From: Benincasa hispida
Lineage: Eukaryota; Streptophyta; Magnoliopsida; Cucurbitales; Cucurbitaceae
Direction of reading: 5' to 3'
DNA length: 64,000 bases
Assembly (NCBI RefSeq): GCF_009727055.1
Contig: NC_052354.1
Coordinates: 15,177 to 79,176, forward strand
The translations under genes were made by a program, and so were the position numbers. This document shows, piece after piece, positions 46,172-58,665 of this stretch. The notes under the pieces are model-generated. The model searched no databases. It saw only the letters and a program-made list of their open reading frames with translations, and had not been told where the DNA came from. The stretch's first letter is position 1. The number at the start of each line of letters is the position of its first letter.

Positions 46172-47008
46172 TCAAATATTCACAAGGCATTTTGGGCAGT
46201 TTCTCTTCCAATGCCCATTTTCACTATAGTAGAAACATTTTCCTTTATAAGCAACTTTAGCTTTGCCTTTGCAGCCACTAGAAGCCTTCTTTTCCCTCTT
46301 ACTCTTTTTCATCTGAACACTTTTGTTCTTGGAAGAAGAAGTAGAGTCCGACTTTATCTTAGAGGACGATCTTTTTTTATCAGTATTGGCAACATTTACC
46401 TCTGCTTTCTGTCCCTTAGTTCTCAAAATGGACTGAAAAGCTTGAAGCTCGTTGAGAAGAGTAATCAAGTTATATTATATTTTGTTCATCAATGCGTTAG
46501 TGCGGAACTGGAAAAAGTTCTTTGGAAGAGACTCTAGAATAAAACTAACTTGACTTTTCTCATCTATGAAAACTCTGTTTACTTCTGCCATATTGAAATG
46601 GACCATCACGTCCAGGACATGTTCTCTAACAGAGGCCCCTTCTTTCATATGGCAATTGTAAACGTACTTGATAGCATCATGTCTCAGGAAGAAGAATGGT
46701 TGTCCAAATATCCCCCGTAGAGATTTCATAATCTCTTTAGTGGTATGCATGCTATCATGTTTCTTCCCCAAAACATCATACATGTTGGCAAGAATACAGG
46801 CTCGGGTTTTTTTATTCGCCTTTGTCCACCTATCATATGCTTCCCAAATCGTTCGATTCATGTTTGAGCTAGGAATTGGAGGACGTTCCTCAGTTAAAAC
46901 AAACCTCAGATCATCTATCAGTATTGTATTCAGATTCGATTTTCATGTAGCATAATTGTCCCCAGTAAGTTTATCAGAAGCCAACAACTGTATTAATGAA
47001 TTAATCAT
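46172..47008 (-). pseudogene. Copia gag pseudogene
   Basis: One reading frame from ATG at 47008 to 46172 (about 278 codons) with two internal stops. It contains LLASDKLTGDNYAT, then DDLRFVLTEERPPIPSSN and NRTIWEAYDRWTKANKKTRA; this is the usual copia gag, which packages element RNA. The zinc knuckle near the end reads CFYYSENGHWKRNC, so the second cysteine of CCHC has become tyrosine. The stops (TGA near 46944, TAA at 46475) look like point mutations of TGG and GAA codons. Confidence 0.88.
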
Positions 47009-47582
47009 TTTGAAAGTATAAACAAATTCTATTAGTGAATTGATTTTAAACCCAATCATATTTTAGCAAAGTAATAATGTACTCAAATTTCATTATTTTA
47101 TTTGCAGCGATACTATAGTGAGTTAGAATAAGTGCTACTAAGAGGAGGTCAAATACTCCTTCACTAAAGCAAGACATTCTTGACTAAGTACTATCTCTAG
47201 AATAACTCTTATTCCTATAGTCATTTAGTTACCGTTTTCGGTCAGAACTGACTAACAGTTAGTAATTTTGTAACTGTAACCCTCCATTTTTCAGACTTTA
47301 GAGGTTGGCCCCAACGATGCTACCGAATTGGAAAGTCAAGGTTGGAATCAATCTAAGAATTCCTATCCATTCCTGGAGTTTGAGTTGTTCCGAATCCTAT
47401 GTTACAACCCTCCGAGGGGATAGTTGTTGTAAAATGACTAGTGTAGATCGCATAAAGTCGACAAGCAGGTACAACATAGGAATCTCATGGTCCAAACAAA
47501 TGGAAGAGATCGTAGGACATGTTGACACATATCCTTCACCCACTTACTATGAACTACTTCCCCTATTCACCTTGCTATTAAC
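47009..47582 (-). other. Copia untranslated leader, part 1
   Basis: Non-coding stretch between gag and the inserted solo LTR; its continuation lies at 49246-49586 beyond that insertion, up to the 5' LTR. No separate gene is visible. Expected to contain the packaging region of the element; no clear tRNA-Met primer site was found next to the LTR at 49587. Confidence 0.6.
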
Positions 47583-49245
47583 TGATAACGGGCATAAATG
47601 CACGTTATTACAACACAAAAATATAAAATAATGTGAGAATACGACGATAAAAACATGTAAAATCGTGTCCAAAAGCATTAAGTTGAGAATATTGCGATTG
47701 CATGCACCCATCGCATTAAAGCAGCTAAATTTTCTTATTTTGTGTAGGAAAATGCGTTGGTGCAAAGAAAATTGCAGTCCAAGGAATTCGGCGCCCAAGC
47801 ACATTAGAAGATTGCGATCGCAAAGCTATGCAATCGTATATGTCTGCAAAAATCTGCTCAAGAAGGTGGCCGTATAAAGACAGCGCATCAAAATGAAAGC
47901 TTAATAAATCATGATGGGAAAGAAAGCTGATGACGGTCAAATCCAAATTTAGTTAACAAGCCGTTAACGACACACTGTAGCAAGTACATTCAACTTTTCA
48001 GTGACCATTAATCAGCGCATCAGACAAAGATTTAATGACTTCCCATCATTGCAATCATTTAAGAGAAAAGCTCTTCACTCTGAAGCTCTATAAATACCGA
48101 AGGCCACCTTCGTTAAGGGAGTTCAGAATTTTTGGAGTTCCCGTTCGCCATATACATAGACGATAGATCATAAATAGCCGTAGTCAGTAATTCTTATACT
48201 TAGAAGGCGGAGGCGAGTGAAGAGAGAAGACATTGAAGGATCATTCCTGGTTAGCTCGAGAGACCGTTGGGAAGCGTTGCAAATGGAGAGAGGGTTGACT
48301 CTTGCGAAAGAAAGAACATTCTTTTGGGCAGAGTAGAGTGAAACACAGTGTAAAAGCTTCGGGAAGTAAGACATTGCTATCGTGCTTCTTATCCCTATCT
48401 TCCATTGTTGTTTTGTATTCTAACTTATCTATAAAAGGGAATTTACATCTCTACATCTGTTCATTCTCTTCACATTGCGCATGAGTAACTAAATTTTTGA
48501 ATGGGTTGAGAAGCATTTAGCTAGCATGACCTAAGATCTTCATTTTATGCGATCATCTTGTCTTATGTATGCGTCCATCACCCTTTAGAATACTTGACAG
48601 AGTAGTCTAAAGAAAGAACCTAGACTTGAGAGAGTTAGATTAGAATCTAGGCTTGAGAGAGTCAGATTAGAAATGCATAAGTAAGAGATAGAGACTTAGA
48701 AATAAGTTCTGTTTTCTATCATGCATCACATGCACCCTAGAAATAGGATATGATAGTATGCGGTCGCCTTGTGTATGTGTGTATCATTCATCATTGCATA
48801 GACAAGAATGGAGGCTTAAACAAAAGTCCTATAGACATTATCGTATACATCGCATGCGTCTTAGGAATAGGAACTATGGAATTTGCATTGAGAGATGACA
48901 TGCGATTGTATGTGTGTAGCATGATCGCATAACTTGAACGCAATCTTAGGAAGTGTTAGCTAAAACCATTCTCAACCCGTTCTCCGCATACTCATTGTAA
49001 CTTTCACTGTCATTAACTCTTTACTCAATTCCGCTCATAGGATTTATACTCTAAACAAACATACCAACTTATTGTTTTTTTCACCATAAAGATATCAAAA
49101 CTTACCATCGCATATTGTCTTAGTAGTCCCTGTGTTCGACCCTGGACTTACCAGGCAACCTAGTTGGATTTATACTTAGATTTTACTAGGAAAACTTGCA
49201 TGATCGCAATATACACCATTATTTCATCACATTCACAATGCATCA
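47583..49245 (+). mobile_element. Solo LTR of gypsy family LTR2, TTAAC duplication
   Basis: Starts TGATAACGGGCATAAATG and ends ACAATGCATCA, flanked by identical TTAAC at 47578-47582 and 49246-49250. It is 1663 bp long. It matches the 5' LTR of the gypsy element at 60323: CACCGCATT-like AAAGCAG stretch, CTATAAATACC near 48090, TTAGCTAGCATGA near 48518, and GTTCGACCCTGGACTTACCAGG near 49134. It sits in the leader of the minus copia element, so it is younger than that element. Confidence 0.92.
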
Positions 49246-49586
49246 TTAACCCATGCAAATACTTTTTGAATGGAGTAGTCAAGGTATAATCGATACGAAG
49301 TCGAGCATGGATCTCACGGTGTGAACTCTTAGGGACGTGAGAGCTAAAAATAACATATGTCTAGGTTATTAATCTCCCACTGAAGTGTTCTATTTGTTTT
49401 AGATAAATATTTTACTCAGGTTTTCTGGCTAATTAAAACAACCTAAGTCTAGGTGATTATCCAAGTATAATGCTTATATTTGGATTTAACCTACAATGTC
49501 TAGGTGATAAGCCAGTTTTAAAACCTTACATCGCTCACGTATTCTTATAAAATTGAGTGAAAAACGTTCAATTATTGGGTCATAAT

Positions 49587-51678
49587 TGAAGGATCTCATA
49601 TCTAAGAGTTCCATGAGCGCGTTCGAATCGCTCCGATCTCACCGTGACCGAAATACACATTATACATTCAACATACAATTATGCAAACAAACACTTAATT
49701 AATGGCATGCTATGAACAAAAAAATAATAAGGGAAATATTGCCATACCAGTTGAAGACGTTCTTCAAACTTTAGCATTCCAAGTAGCGGAACCCTCCAAG
49801 CGATCTACCAACGCCCAACAACAGCATCAACAAAAACAACACGAACAACCGCATGAACATGAACGCCGCGGAAACAACACCACCACTAAAGAGCCCCGGG
49901 TATTCTCAGAGTGAAAACCCAAAGGGTGGTCTTTGGTGAATTTGGTAGACGAAGGAGGAAACACGAATCGTGTAGGCGATAAGCAAGTGGGAGGGAAAAA
50001 GACGCTAACGCATAGTAGACTGCTTATCGTTTAGGAGAAGCTACACGATCGTGTAGGATTTACTGAACGATCGTTTAGGAAAAGGTATACGATCGTTTAG
50101 CAAAAACGGCACACTATACGATCGTTTAGAGAAGCTATGCGATCGTGTAAGCGACAGTGTGCGATCGTGTAGGCGCGAGGTAGACGATCGTTTAGGCGGA
50201 GAGGGCTATCATATAGGCTTTCGAAAAAAACTTAAGCAATCGTTTTGCTTTCTACCAACGCATGCTCGATTTTTCTCTCTTCGGGCAATCAATTGAACGA
50301 TTCAAAAATGAAAACTTTTTTCCATTTTAATTCATCGGTTATAATAACCGACTCGTTCCCACTAACCCACGTCCGAACGTGAAAATTGGCTTAATTATCA
50401 TATAATTAACAACCTAATTAATTAATAAATATAATCATATTATATTTTTACCCTATAGTTTGATATCACATATCTACTATAGTATTTTCTCCTCTACTTA
50501 ATATAAATCATATTTATATTTAATTTCCTCCAAAATAATGTATCTCATACATTTAGCCAATTATATCATATATAATTAACCAGTCCAATTATAGCATATA
50601 TAATCAAACTTCCTCTTGTCAATTAGAACATTTCAAATTAACCCAAATACTGGTTCTCGACTTTATCCAAGCTACCCAGGGGACCTAATGGACCTGTGGC
50701 TCAAAGCTCCAACGGTCCGTGAATAGCTGACTAAACTCTTTAGCCACGAGATTCACCATCCGTTAACTATCAGACATTCCACTAAAGACCAACAACTGAA
50801 CTCTTCTTACCATAGATATATTTTTGTGTCCATCGGATATAACCAATCATGAGTACGATGACCTTTCACTGATGCTCGTAAGTACAACTGGGCCAAATTA
50901 CCGTTTTACTCCTATAGTTACATCTCATTCCTTAAGTACCACTGATTCCTTTAATGAACAATACAACATAGTCTAATTATGTGTGAACACCTCTCGAGCC
51001 AAGAGGAGGTGTATGGCACTACATCATTCAAACCTTGGAATCAACCCTTAAGGGAGCTATCTATCTACTTACTCCTGCCTCGGGGAAAGAGTGAATTCCA
51101 TCTTGTGTAGTTGAGTTCCAGCTCCCAAATCAGAAAAATCCCCAAAATGGTAGGTTGGCAGGAGTTCCCAACTCACTTAGGATTGAGGTCATGTTACCTA
51201 TGGTCATCCTAGTGAAGTGAAGTCTCTGTCATGAACGGTGTTATATAACGAGATGTTAACACTTCGTGGTTAGGTTTTATACAAACTCTTTGTATAGGAC
51301 GCCCCCGCTCGCATGTCCCCAACACGAATGATCAAGATCAGACCATCTATGACAAGTCACAACACTTGTGACCATTTCACAAAGCAGGTTGCATCCGTAG
51401 CATTACCAGGATAAGGTTTCCCTCCTATATCCATATACTACAGACCATTTTGGTTATCACTCAAGACATGATCGACTTGTATGTCCCCATATATATGCTT
51501 GAGTCACATACAGATAACCAGGGATTTTATGTTTATTGGTTTGTGGTAAAGCAAATAAAACAAGTAACTGAGCAAAAATAATAAATGTGAAGTAAATATC
51601 ATATATTAACAACACAAGCGTTCGTACAAACTGTTTACAAACTACAGAACACGAGAATTTAGGGCATCAACCCCAACA
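49587..51678 (-). mobile_element. Copia LTR (family LTR1), 5' LTR of the minus element
   Basis: Read on minus it starts TGTTGGGGTTGATGCCC at 51678 and ends GAGATCCTTCA at 49587, 2092 bp. It precedes, in element direction, the leader, gag and pol pieces down to 42926 and the 3' LTR at 40917. About 49965-50230 is a dense CGATCG motif array that includes the perfect palindrome CTACACGATCGTGTAG at 50041-50056. The next bases outside are ATAAT; no matching duplication was recognised at the far end near 40917. Confidence 0.83.
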
Positions 51679-51974
51679 ATAATCCCTAGGTAGGAGGTGT
51701 TTCGTAAACCATCAACTTAAGTACCTCCAACCTTAGACAGGATTATATATCAACTGAGTTTGTAATCTCAATTTTACACGATAGCCATCTATTTTAACTA
51801 TTAAAACAAGTTGTTATTTGTTAACCTACGTGAACCTGCAACTTATCTTTGTCATAGATTTTAAATGTCTAATCCAATTTTATAACAATTTGTAAAACTA
51901 TAGACATGTTTTTCATCCACAACATACATCAAACATTTTAGGATTTAATATAACACTTTATATTAAACACTTAA
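51679..51974. other. Unassigned AT-rich segment between LTRs
   Basis: About 300 bases containing GTACCTCCAACCTTAG and long AT-rich stretches. No gene is visible; it is probably internal DNA of an older retroelement. Confidence 0.4.
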
Positions 51975-52610
51975 TGTTGGGTTCTATGTCCTAAAACTCG
52001 CAGTTTGTAATGTTAAACATATTCTATTATCAATAAAGATATTATTGACGTTTATTCAATAAAATTATTATTGAATATATGAATTGCACTTATAAAGATG
52101 AAATCCAATAAACTAAAAATTCATGGCTATTGTTTGAATACATGAACTTTATGTGGAGACATAAGAGTGGATCAAGTTTAGTGTTGCCTTCATTTGAAGA
52201 CACTTGTCCCACTAAATCCCCCTTTGAGTTAGTGGATTTTTTAGTGTCAAATTCTCATCAAACTCAAAATTGTATGTTTTGCATGCAATGGTCTTTAAAA
52301 GGGAGTGTTTAGTGATTTTTAAGGACTCTTGGCCATAGTGGCATTCGATGAGATTACGTGATAATCTCATAACATTTTTTTCTCAAAGTTTTAGCTTTTT
52401 TCCTCTCCAAATTAGTCACTCACCGGATTCCATCATCCCATTCTAAGGTCGGAGAATAGTTGGGAAGACTCTCGTGGTTGTCTGTGAACCGTTCATGAGG
52501 AGGGAGCTAATTTGGAGAAGATTCAAAGTCTAAAAGATTGTATTCTTCCCGCCCCCTGCCCCCCCCCCCCCCATATTTGTTTGAATTGCATTGTTATCTT
52601 TGTAATTAAC

Positions 52611-55600
52611 TCTGGCAGAGCCGAAAGCCTACATCGTTAATAAGTCTCGATTCTGGTCAAAAGAAAATTTATAACATCATTGAACTAATCCTATTACTAC
52701 TAAAATACAACAATGGTAAGTGCGAGGTCGAACCATAGAGAAACAAAGAATTAATTTCTTTTTGTGTTAGATTTGACTGCGGGAAAAACAGTAAAAATAA
52801 GGTTTTGGTTTCGATTTAGAAAGATGCAAGAAAAGTAAATTGCAAGGGATATATGGAATAGTAAAGGACTTGTTTAGTTCTCAGACCAAGTGCTCATTCG
52901 TTGTAAAATAAGTAATCGTTCTATGCCAAATAACTAATATTCGAATTATACATGCATAGCTTCTTAATTTGGCAAGAACTAATCAATCTCTACAAAGGCC
53001 GAAAATCAATTAATCCAACCAAATTGAGCATCCTAATCCATAGTTGAGGTTGGGAAGACCGTGCCCTAACTAGCCTACATGCTCCTAGATGCAATTGATC
53101 CTTAGCGGCCATAAAGAACTAGAATAAAAATCAAGGATTCAACTATGTTGATCAAGTGTCAGAAAAGCCATGTTCAAATAATAAAAGTATTTCTTTAATT
53201 CTAGATTAAATGTAGGATGCAAAGATTCAAGGTTAGCCTATACACCTAAGCATGCTCTCTAATCTGTGCTACAGGGGTAAATTGAAAGCATGGACGATTA
53301 CAATGATACATGCGAGCCTAAACTTAACTAGCAAAGACATGCAATCGTGATAGGTCGTCAATCCAACACACAAAAGCAAGTCTAACTCATGCGAAATTAA
53401 AGAAAAACACAATTCTTAATTGAAGTAAAAAATTGAACATATAACTCATTAAATTACAAAGAACTCTTAGTCCAGGAACTAATCGAAAATTACCTCATTG
53501 ATTCATAGATAAAGCACTGGGATACAATCTGATACAAAACCATAATTCGGAAAAATAAATCTAACCTATGATACTGAATACATAGAGGAAAAAGAAGAAA
53601 TCAAGGCTTCTCCCCAGCCTCCATGAAGAGTTTGGCGTTTTAGGGCCTTTTTCTATACAATTCAGCACATTTTTGACTAGCAAAACGAGACATTTATAGA
53701 AAAATTCAGGGCAGCGTTGCAACGCTATGGTCGAGCATTGCAACGTTCACTCGCGCGTGCGCTCCTCCTCCATCCATCAAATGTCGTTGCGTCGCAATGA
53801 TCTAAAGGAGCGTTGCAACATGTGCAGTGATGAATTGATGTTCTCTAAATAAGCATATATGGATATGGACAATGATGAATGTGAATCATACAAGCTCATG
53901 TTGCCATAAACTTGTTGACTTGGAAAGATGGAGATGGAGTACGGATGTTGTGTCATGCTTATTTACACTTTATGCGATACTACTTCTAGATGTATGCATT
54001 ATTGAAATGCTTGTAGATGCGTTGTCACAAGTTTCCTTGCGCTGAAACCAAGTATAATTCCAACGCAAGTTTCTCAGAGTAATCCGAGGTCGAACACAGG
54101 GATTGTTGTCATTAATGTGTTACATTTGTGATATATGCGACCGGTTTTTACAATTAATAAATATTGTGTGTTTGTACAACAAGGTAAATTGTGGTAAAGT
54201 AAAATTGTACAGATAAACTAAAGTTGCGTTAATAAAATAAATTGCAATGAAAATAAACCTAAGCTGACATGATGCAAGATACAAGATACATGATATACAT
54301 GATGTTGAGTTCAAGACTGACTGTGAAGTTTATACAAAGGATCATGGTATGCGATGGAAAGTCTTTATGGATGAATCAGAAAGGGGAAAGAATAATTAGT
54401 ACAAACATCGCAAGTTTGTTAATTGCGTTAAAGATATAACTAAGGTTCCACTTTCCCTTGGCGTAAACCTCTCGGTGATCGGCCGCGTTCCCATATCTCT
54501 ATGGTGAAACAGGGATGAACGTAATGAACGCAAGGTTGCTTCCATCTCTGGAAGTACTTCTTACTTTAGTTAACGCATTCTTCCAACTCTCTCTCGATAG
54601 GCGGAATGGCATCTTTACTTCTGCTCTCACAGGTGAAGATGCCGTCTAGTATGCTTTAGCTAAACATAATTATTTTCTTAACCCAATTAATTTACTTGCT
54701 TATTCTTGCTAATTACCAAGAGATTAAGAAAACGTCATGGAGAAAGTGAATTACGGATGAACGGAAATAGACAGAAAGATGGAGATGAAAATGATCATAA
54801 CAATTAATACTGAGATTAAGCGTTTGATCCATGGTGCGAATGATAGACTAAGAAGATGAATACAACTGATGATGAAGAGATAGAAACAAATACAGAAGAG
54901 TGTCAACGTCTTGACATAGATCGGACGGTGGATTTGCTTACCGGCGTGTGGAATGGATGAACAGAAGAGCTTCCCTCTCAGGCTTGCTCGTCTGGTAAAA
55001 GTGACCTTCGTACAGAGCTTCAACGGTGGGGATCGGAAGGATTCTTGCTCGGAGACTCACCTCTCAGCATTGTCTCTTAATTCTTCCCGGATCTACTCTG
55101 ATTAACGCTTAACCAATCTCTCTCTCAGATCAGTATATACACTTTTCCCTGTATTTAAGCATATTTTTTCAGTGGAATGGTCGAAGCTATTTATAGGCTC
55201 AGCTTTGACTCTTTGTATTGTGGTCCCCACTTTATTGTTAAGGAAGTTCCTGAAATGGTGGAGTGAATATTTCTTATGTTACGCAATCAATCCCGTCAGA
55301 AATGCACAATGGTCAGCTGTACATGCGTCAGAACCCTCCGCAATTGCGTTGCTCTTTACATCTTCGATCATTTGCCCACATGCAGTGTTGTTTTTTTATT
55401 ACCGCATGTGGTTGAGATTGCGTTAATTGCTTAGCTCTTGATCGATTTTCGTATGCGCCGTCATTGCATTGATCGTCTGTTCATTTCTGAATGATTGGCG
55501 CAATGTGACATAGATGCGTTGTTCAGTTTATCTTCAGCCATGAACGCATGCAGTGACTTGATTTTCTGCAAAACAGACTTGAAATATTCCTTTTTATCAT

Positions 55601-56018
55601 CGCAATGATGTCAGTGGGTGTATTGACGACAATTTATAATTCTTGCATTTCTTAGCTAATTTCTATAGAATTGACGCAACTTTCCTTTCCTTTGACCGCA
55701 ATATCTAAATAAAACCGTATAAATAACTTGTATTTCTACAAGTTATCACAACGCTACGCTACTGTCTTACAATGTTGGGCTTGAGCATTGCGCGATATTG
55801 TGATGCTGATGCTGGGGGTATTTCGGTCATTTCACATCCTTTGAAGCTTGGATACTTCAATTCTACTCCAAATCGCTTCAAATTGGCCCCTATCAACTTC
55901 AAATGCCTGATTCTACCTATTGGTTGCTTATTACCTACAAAATAGAGAAATAAACATATAAATCCATTAACAAGTTCGAATTAAGCCTAGGAATAATATC
56001 TCTTTTTGAGAGCTATCA
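52611..56018 (-). mobile_element. LTR of a further family (LTR4) nested in LTR3
   Basis: Read on minus it starts TGATAGCTCTCAAAAAGAG at 56018. The flanks TTAAC at 52606-52610 and TTAAC at 56019-56023 are a candidate target duplication, and joining them restores a smooth LTR3 sequence. It contains GAGGTCGAACCATAGAG near 52719 and GTTGCAACGCT words near 53700-53820 and 55750. The end at 52611 (reading ...CTCTGCCAGA on minus) is not the canonical CA. It is itself interrupted by the LTR2 copy at 53821-55748; without it the LTR4 is about 1.5 kb. Confidence 0.6.
53821..55748 (-). mobile_element. Solo LTR of gypsy family LTR2 nested in LTR4
   Basis: Read on minus it starts TGATAACTTGTAGAAATACA at 55748, the same 5' end as the gypsy LTR at 60323, and carries GTTCGACCTCGGATTACTCTG near 54090 (reverse complement). 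The candidate duplication is CAACA (53816-53820) and CAACG (55749-55753). The last 180 bases toward 53821 have no clear counterpart in the other LTR2 copies, so the true 3' end could be near 54010. Confidence 0.7.
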
Positions 56019-56080
56019 TTAACCTACTTAGAGTACTTTAGATCTGTTTTTCTTCCATTGCGCATGTGTTCATTCCATCA

Positions 56081-56838
56081 TTCAAACCCTAAACATGCAT
56101 ACTATATATTATAAGTCTTTATAACATATTTTCAATGCATGCAACATGCTTCTTATGGTGGGATTTTAAATCTACATGGCATACTATATGCACATACAAG
56201 ATTTATTTAATTATAACATACATTCATACTGCATAAATAATTAAATACACACTGATATGGACCAGTTTTCGCATTTTAAACAAACAAACAGCCTAAATTA
56301 TTACAAATATAACCAAAACTTGCTCCAAATAGCTTCTGGACTGCTCGAATCGACTCGAACCGAACCCGAACTGCCCAAATCGGACCTCCAAGGCTTGAAA
56401 ACAGGTTCAACCGGCCTAAAATGGGTGGAACCAGACCTCCCAGTCCTGAATCGGTTGAACCAGTTCATTTGAATCATCGAAGGGGTCACACACGCATCTT
56501 TTGGGCTGGGATGAGCAACGTTGCAACGCTTCATCCTAGCGTTGGAATGCTCCGTGGGCAGCGTTGGCAGAAGCTTCACTCCCAGTTTTCTGCTGTTGAC
56601 ATTCTTTTCTTCTTTCTTCAATTACAACCTAATTGCAACTCTAATGACTCCAACAAATTTACAGACCCTTAAACACACATTAAAGCCCATCAACCAAGAG
56701 CCAATGACAACAATTAACACTTAATTAAAGAAAAAATAAATGTCAAAATTGAAAATATCTATATCAGTCTACCATTTTCATACTACTTATGCAAAACACC
56801 CACCAAGCTAGATTTTACACGAATTGAGTGCTTAAATC
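56081..56838 (-). other. Leader of a minus copia element
   Basis: Downstream (in element direction) of the primer site at 56840-56851. 56340-56560 contains GAACCGAACC- and CAACGCT-like words. No gag frame can be followed, so the element is truncated here. Reading frames in this stretch do not look like genes. Confidence 0.45.
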
Positions 56839-56839
56839 T

Positions 56840-56851
56840 GCTCTGATACCA
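56840..56851 (-). other. Copia primer binding site (initiator tRNA-Met)
   Basis: On minus TGGTATCAGAGC, the common plant copia primer site complementary to initiator tRNA-Met, two bases inside the LTR end at 56854. It establishes the LTR at 56854-58665 as a 5' LTR of a minus-strand element. Confidence 0.9.
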
Positions 56852-56853
56852 AT

Positions 56854-58665
56854 TGATGGAGTTAGCATGCAGCCAACAGAAGAAAATCAAGATCATTAGG
56901 CACTGTAATTCATCAATTTTAGCAAATTAGTAAGCATGTTCATATCAGAAAAAGAGGGTTTCATAAAAAACTCATGTTTGAAGACTTAGAACTTCAAATC
57001 CAGCTTCAATCTCCTCAGCAACAAGGTGTAGACCACCAATAGATCTTTCCTATGGTTTTTCTCTTAAGTTGAAGAGCTTCAACTAAAATCTTAGCTAAAT
57101 TAATCTTTTGCATGGCCTCAATTCTCAATATTAAAGCTTGAATTTTTTATCAACACCTCATGCAATCAAATTGCATCTCAAATAGACATCTCCCACTTGA
57201 ATTTTGAGTGGGATTTTGGTGGAAAAAAAACTTGAAAGTGGGATAAACCCACTTCATAGAATATTTGAATTTAAAATTCAATTAATTTTGAAACTCATTT
57301 TCAAAATTAAATTAAATTTTTTGATTTTTCAAAAATCAATTCTAGTTAAAAATGATTTAAAATCAATTACTTGAATTTTCATTAAAATTCAATTTTCATC
57401 TAATTTTTTAAAATTTAAATTAAAACAAAACTTGATTTTCTAAATTTTAATTTTCACAACATTCAAATTTGCAATTCTAAATTTAATTGATTTAATTAAT
57501 TAAATAACTTAATTAATTAAAATAATTTAATATCCAATATTAAATTAAAAAAAGACCAATTCCACAACCATGAATCTCTATTCATGTAGTTAATATTTAA
57601 GTCATATTTAAATATTATCCGATTCTCCAATCTCGTTTAATTCTAATGGACCTATAGATCATGGGCTCCAACGATTCGAGATTAATTGGCTAAACTCTTT
57701 AAACCAAATTATTCAACATTGCTAACTATCGAGTCACTCCACTAAAGCCTAATAGTTGCACTTCCCTCACTGTAGATATAACTGTGTCCACACGATATAA
57801 CCATAATTAGTAAGTTAACCCTTCACAGGTTGTTTGTAATAATGTTTGGGCTAATAGTTGTTTTACCCTCGAGATTACATCTTATTCCTTAAATCCCACT
57901 GATCCTCTGATGAACAATTGGTTTGAGATCCAATCATCAAATCGAATTCTTCTCTGGCCAATGAGAGCGTGAGGCCCCTAGTTCAAGACCCAAAGTCAAC
58001 ACTTGGAACAACCTCTTTATTATCCCTAAAAGTGGGTAGGAGTGAATTCCATCTTGCACCCTAAGTCCTCAGCTAACTACCCGATCTTACCCCAATGTTG
58101 TTGAGCCAACCCTCACCCGTGTAAATCTAAGGATAATCCCGAATAAACAGGAATTCATAGTTAGCTCCGGATTAATATCAAGTTACCTAGGTCATCGCAT
58201 TAAAATAGTCAATCTTAAACAGTAAACAACATCATAAAGTAAGAGTGACTAATTTCTTTGTCCGATCTTATACAAACTCTTTGCTTAGACGCCCCCACTC
58301 GTATGTTTCTACATGAACGAATTAGGATCACTTCGTTTATAGCACTTTACAACAATTGTAACATCACAAAGTGGACAGTATCTAATAGTGTCCCCAAAAT
58401 AAGGTACTCAGCCTTATCCGTATATTATAGACCATTTTGGCTATCTACTCGAACTTGATTTACACTTATGTCTCCACATAAAGTTCAAGTAATCATGTAA
58501 TAGCCATGGATTTTAGTTTATTGGATTTATTATTTCTAAAATGAAATGAGCAATTAATACATTTAATAAAATTTTTATTGAATTAAACTTCAATAACACA
58601 TATATTGATTAACAAAATAAGTTTATTGTTTATAAATTATGAGTTTTAGAATATAAAACCCAACA
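56854..58665 (-). mobile_element. Copia 5' LTR (family LTR3), minus orientation
   Basis: Read on minus it starts TGTTGGGTTTTATATTC at 58665 and ends GCTAACTCCATCA at 56854, 1812 bp, followed by the tRNA-Met primer site. It inserted into the integrase region of another copia element, the fragment at 58666-59582, whose reading breaks off exactly at 58666. Confidence 0.88.

Larger units (their letters stand above)
51975..56080 (+). mobile_element. Copia LTR (family LTR3) containing nested LTRs
   Basis: It starts TGTTGGGTTCTATGTCC, like the minus LTR3 at 56854-58665 (TGTTGGGTTTTATATTC), and shares AATCCAATAAACTAAA, CATGGCTATT and GAACTTTATGTGGAGACATAAG. The LTR breaks at 52610 and resumes at about 56019, ending GATCTGTTTTTCTTCCATTGC...TTCCATCA, parallel to GATCTTGATTTTCTTCTGTTGGC...CTCCATCA of the other copy. 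About 3.4 kb of other LTRs lies in between. A 14-15 C run is at about 52559-52573. Flanks (CTTAA before, TTCAA after) do not match, so the target duplication is unproven. Confidence 0.72.

Noticed and set aside
55172..55426. 84-residue plus-strand frame with hydrophobic segment
   Set aside because: Lies wholly inside the LTR2 copy at 53821-55748; the frame is not shared by other copies.
56301..56621. 106-residue minus-strand frame in a copia leader
   Set aside because: No similarity to gag or any family I recognise; it overlaps repeat words (CAACGCT, GAACCGA) of retroelement leaders.
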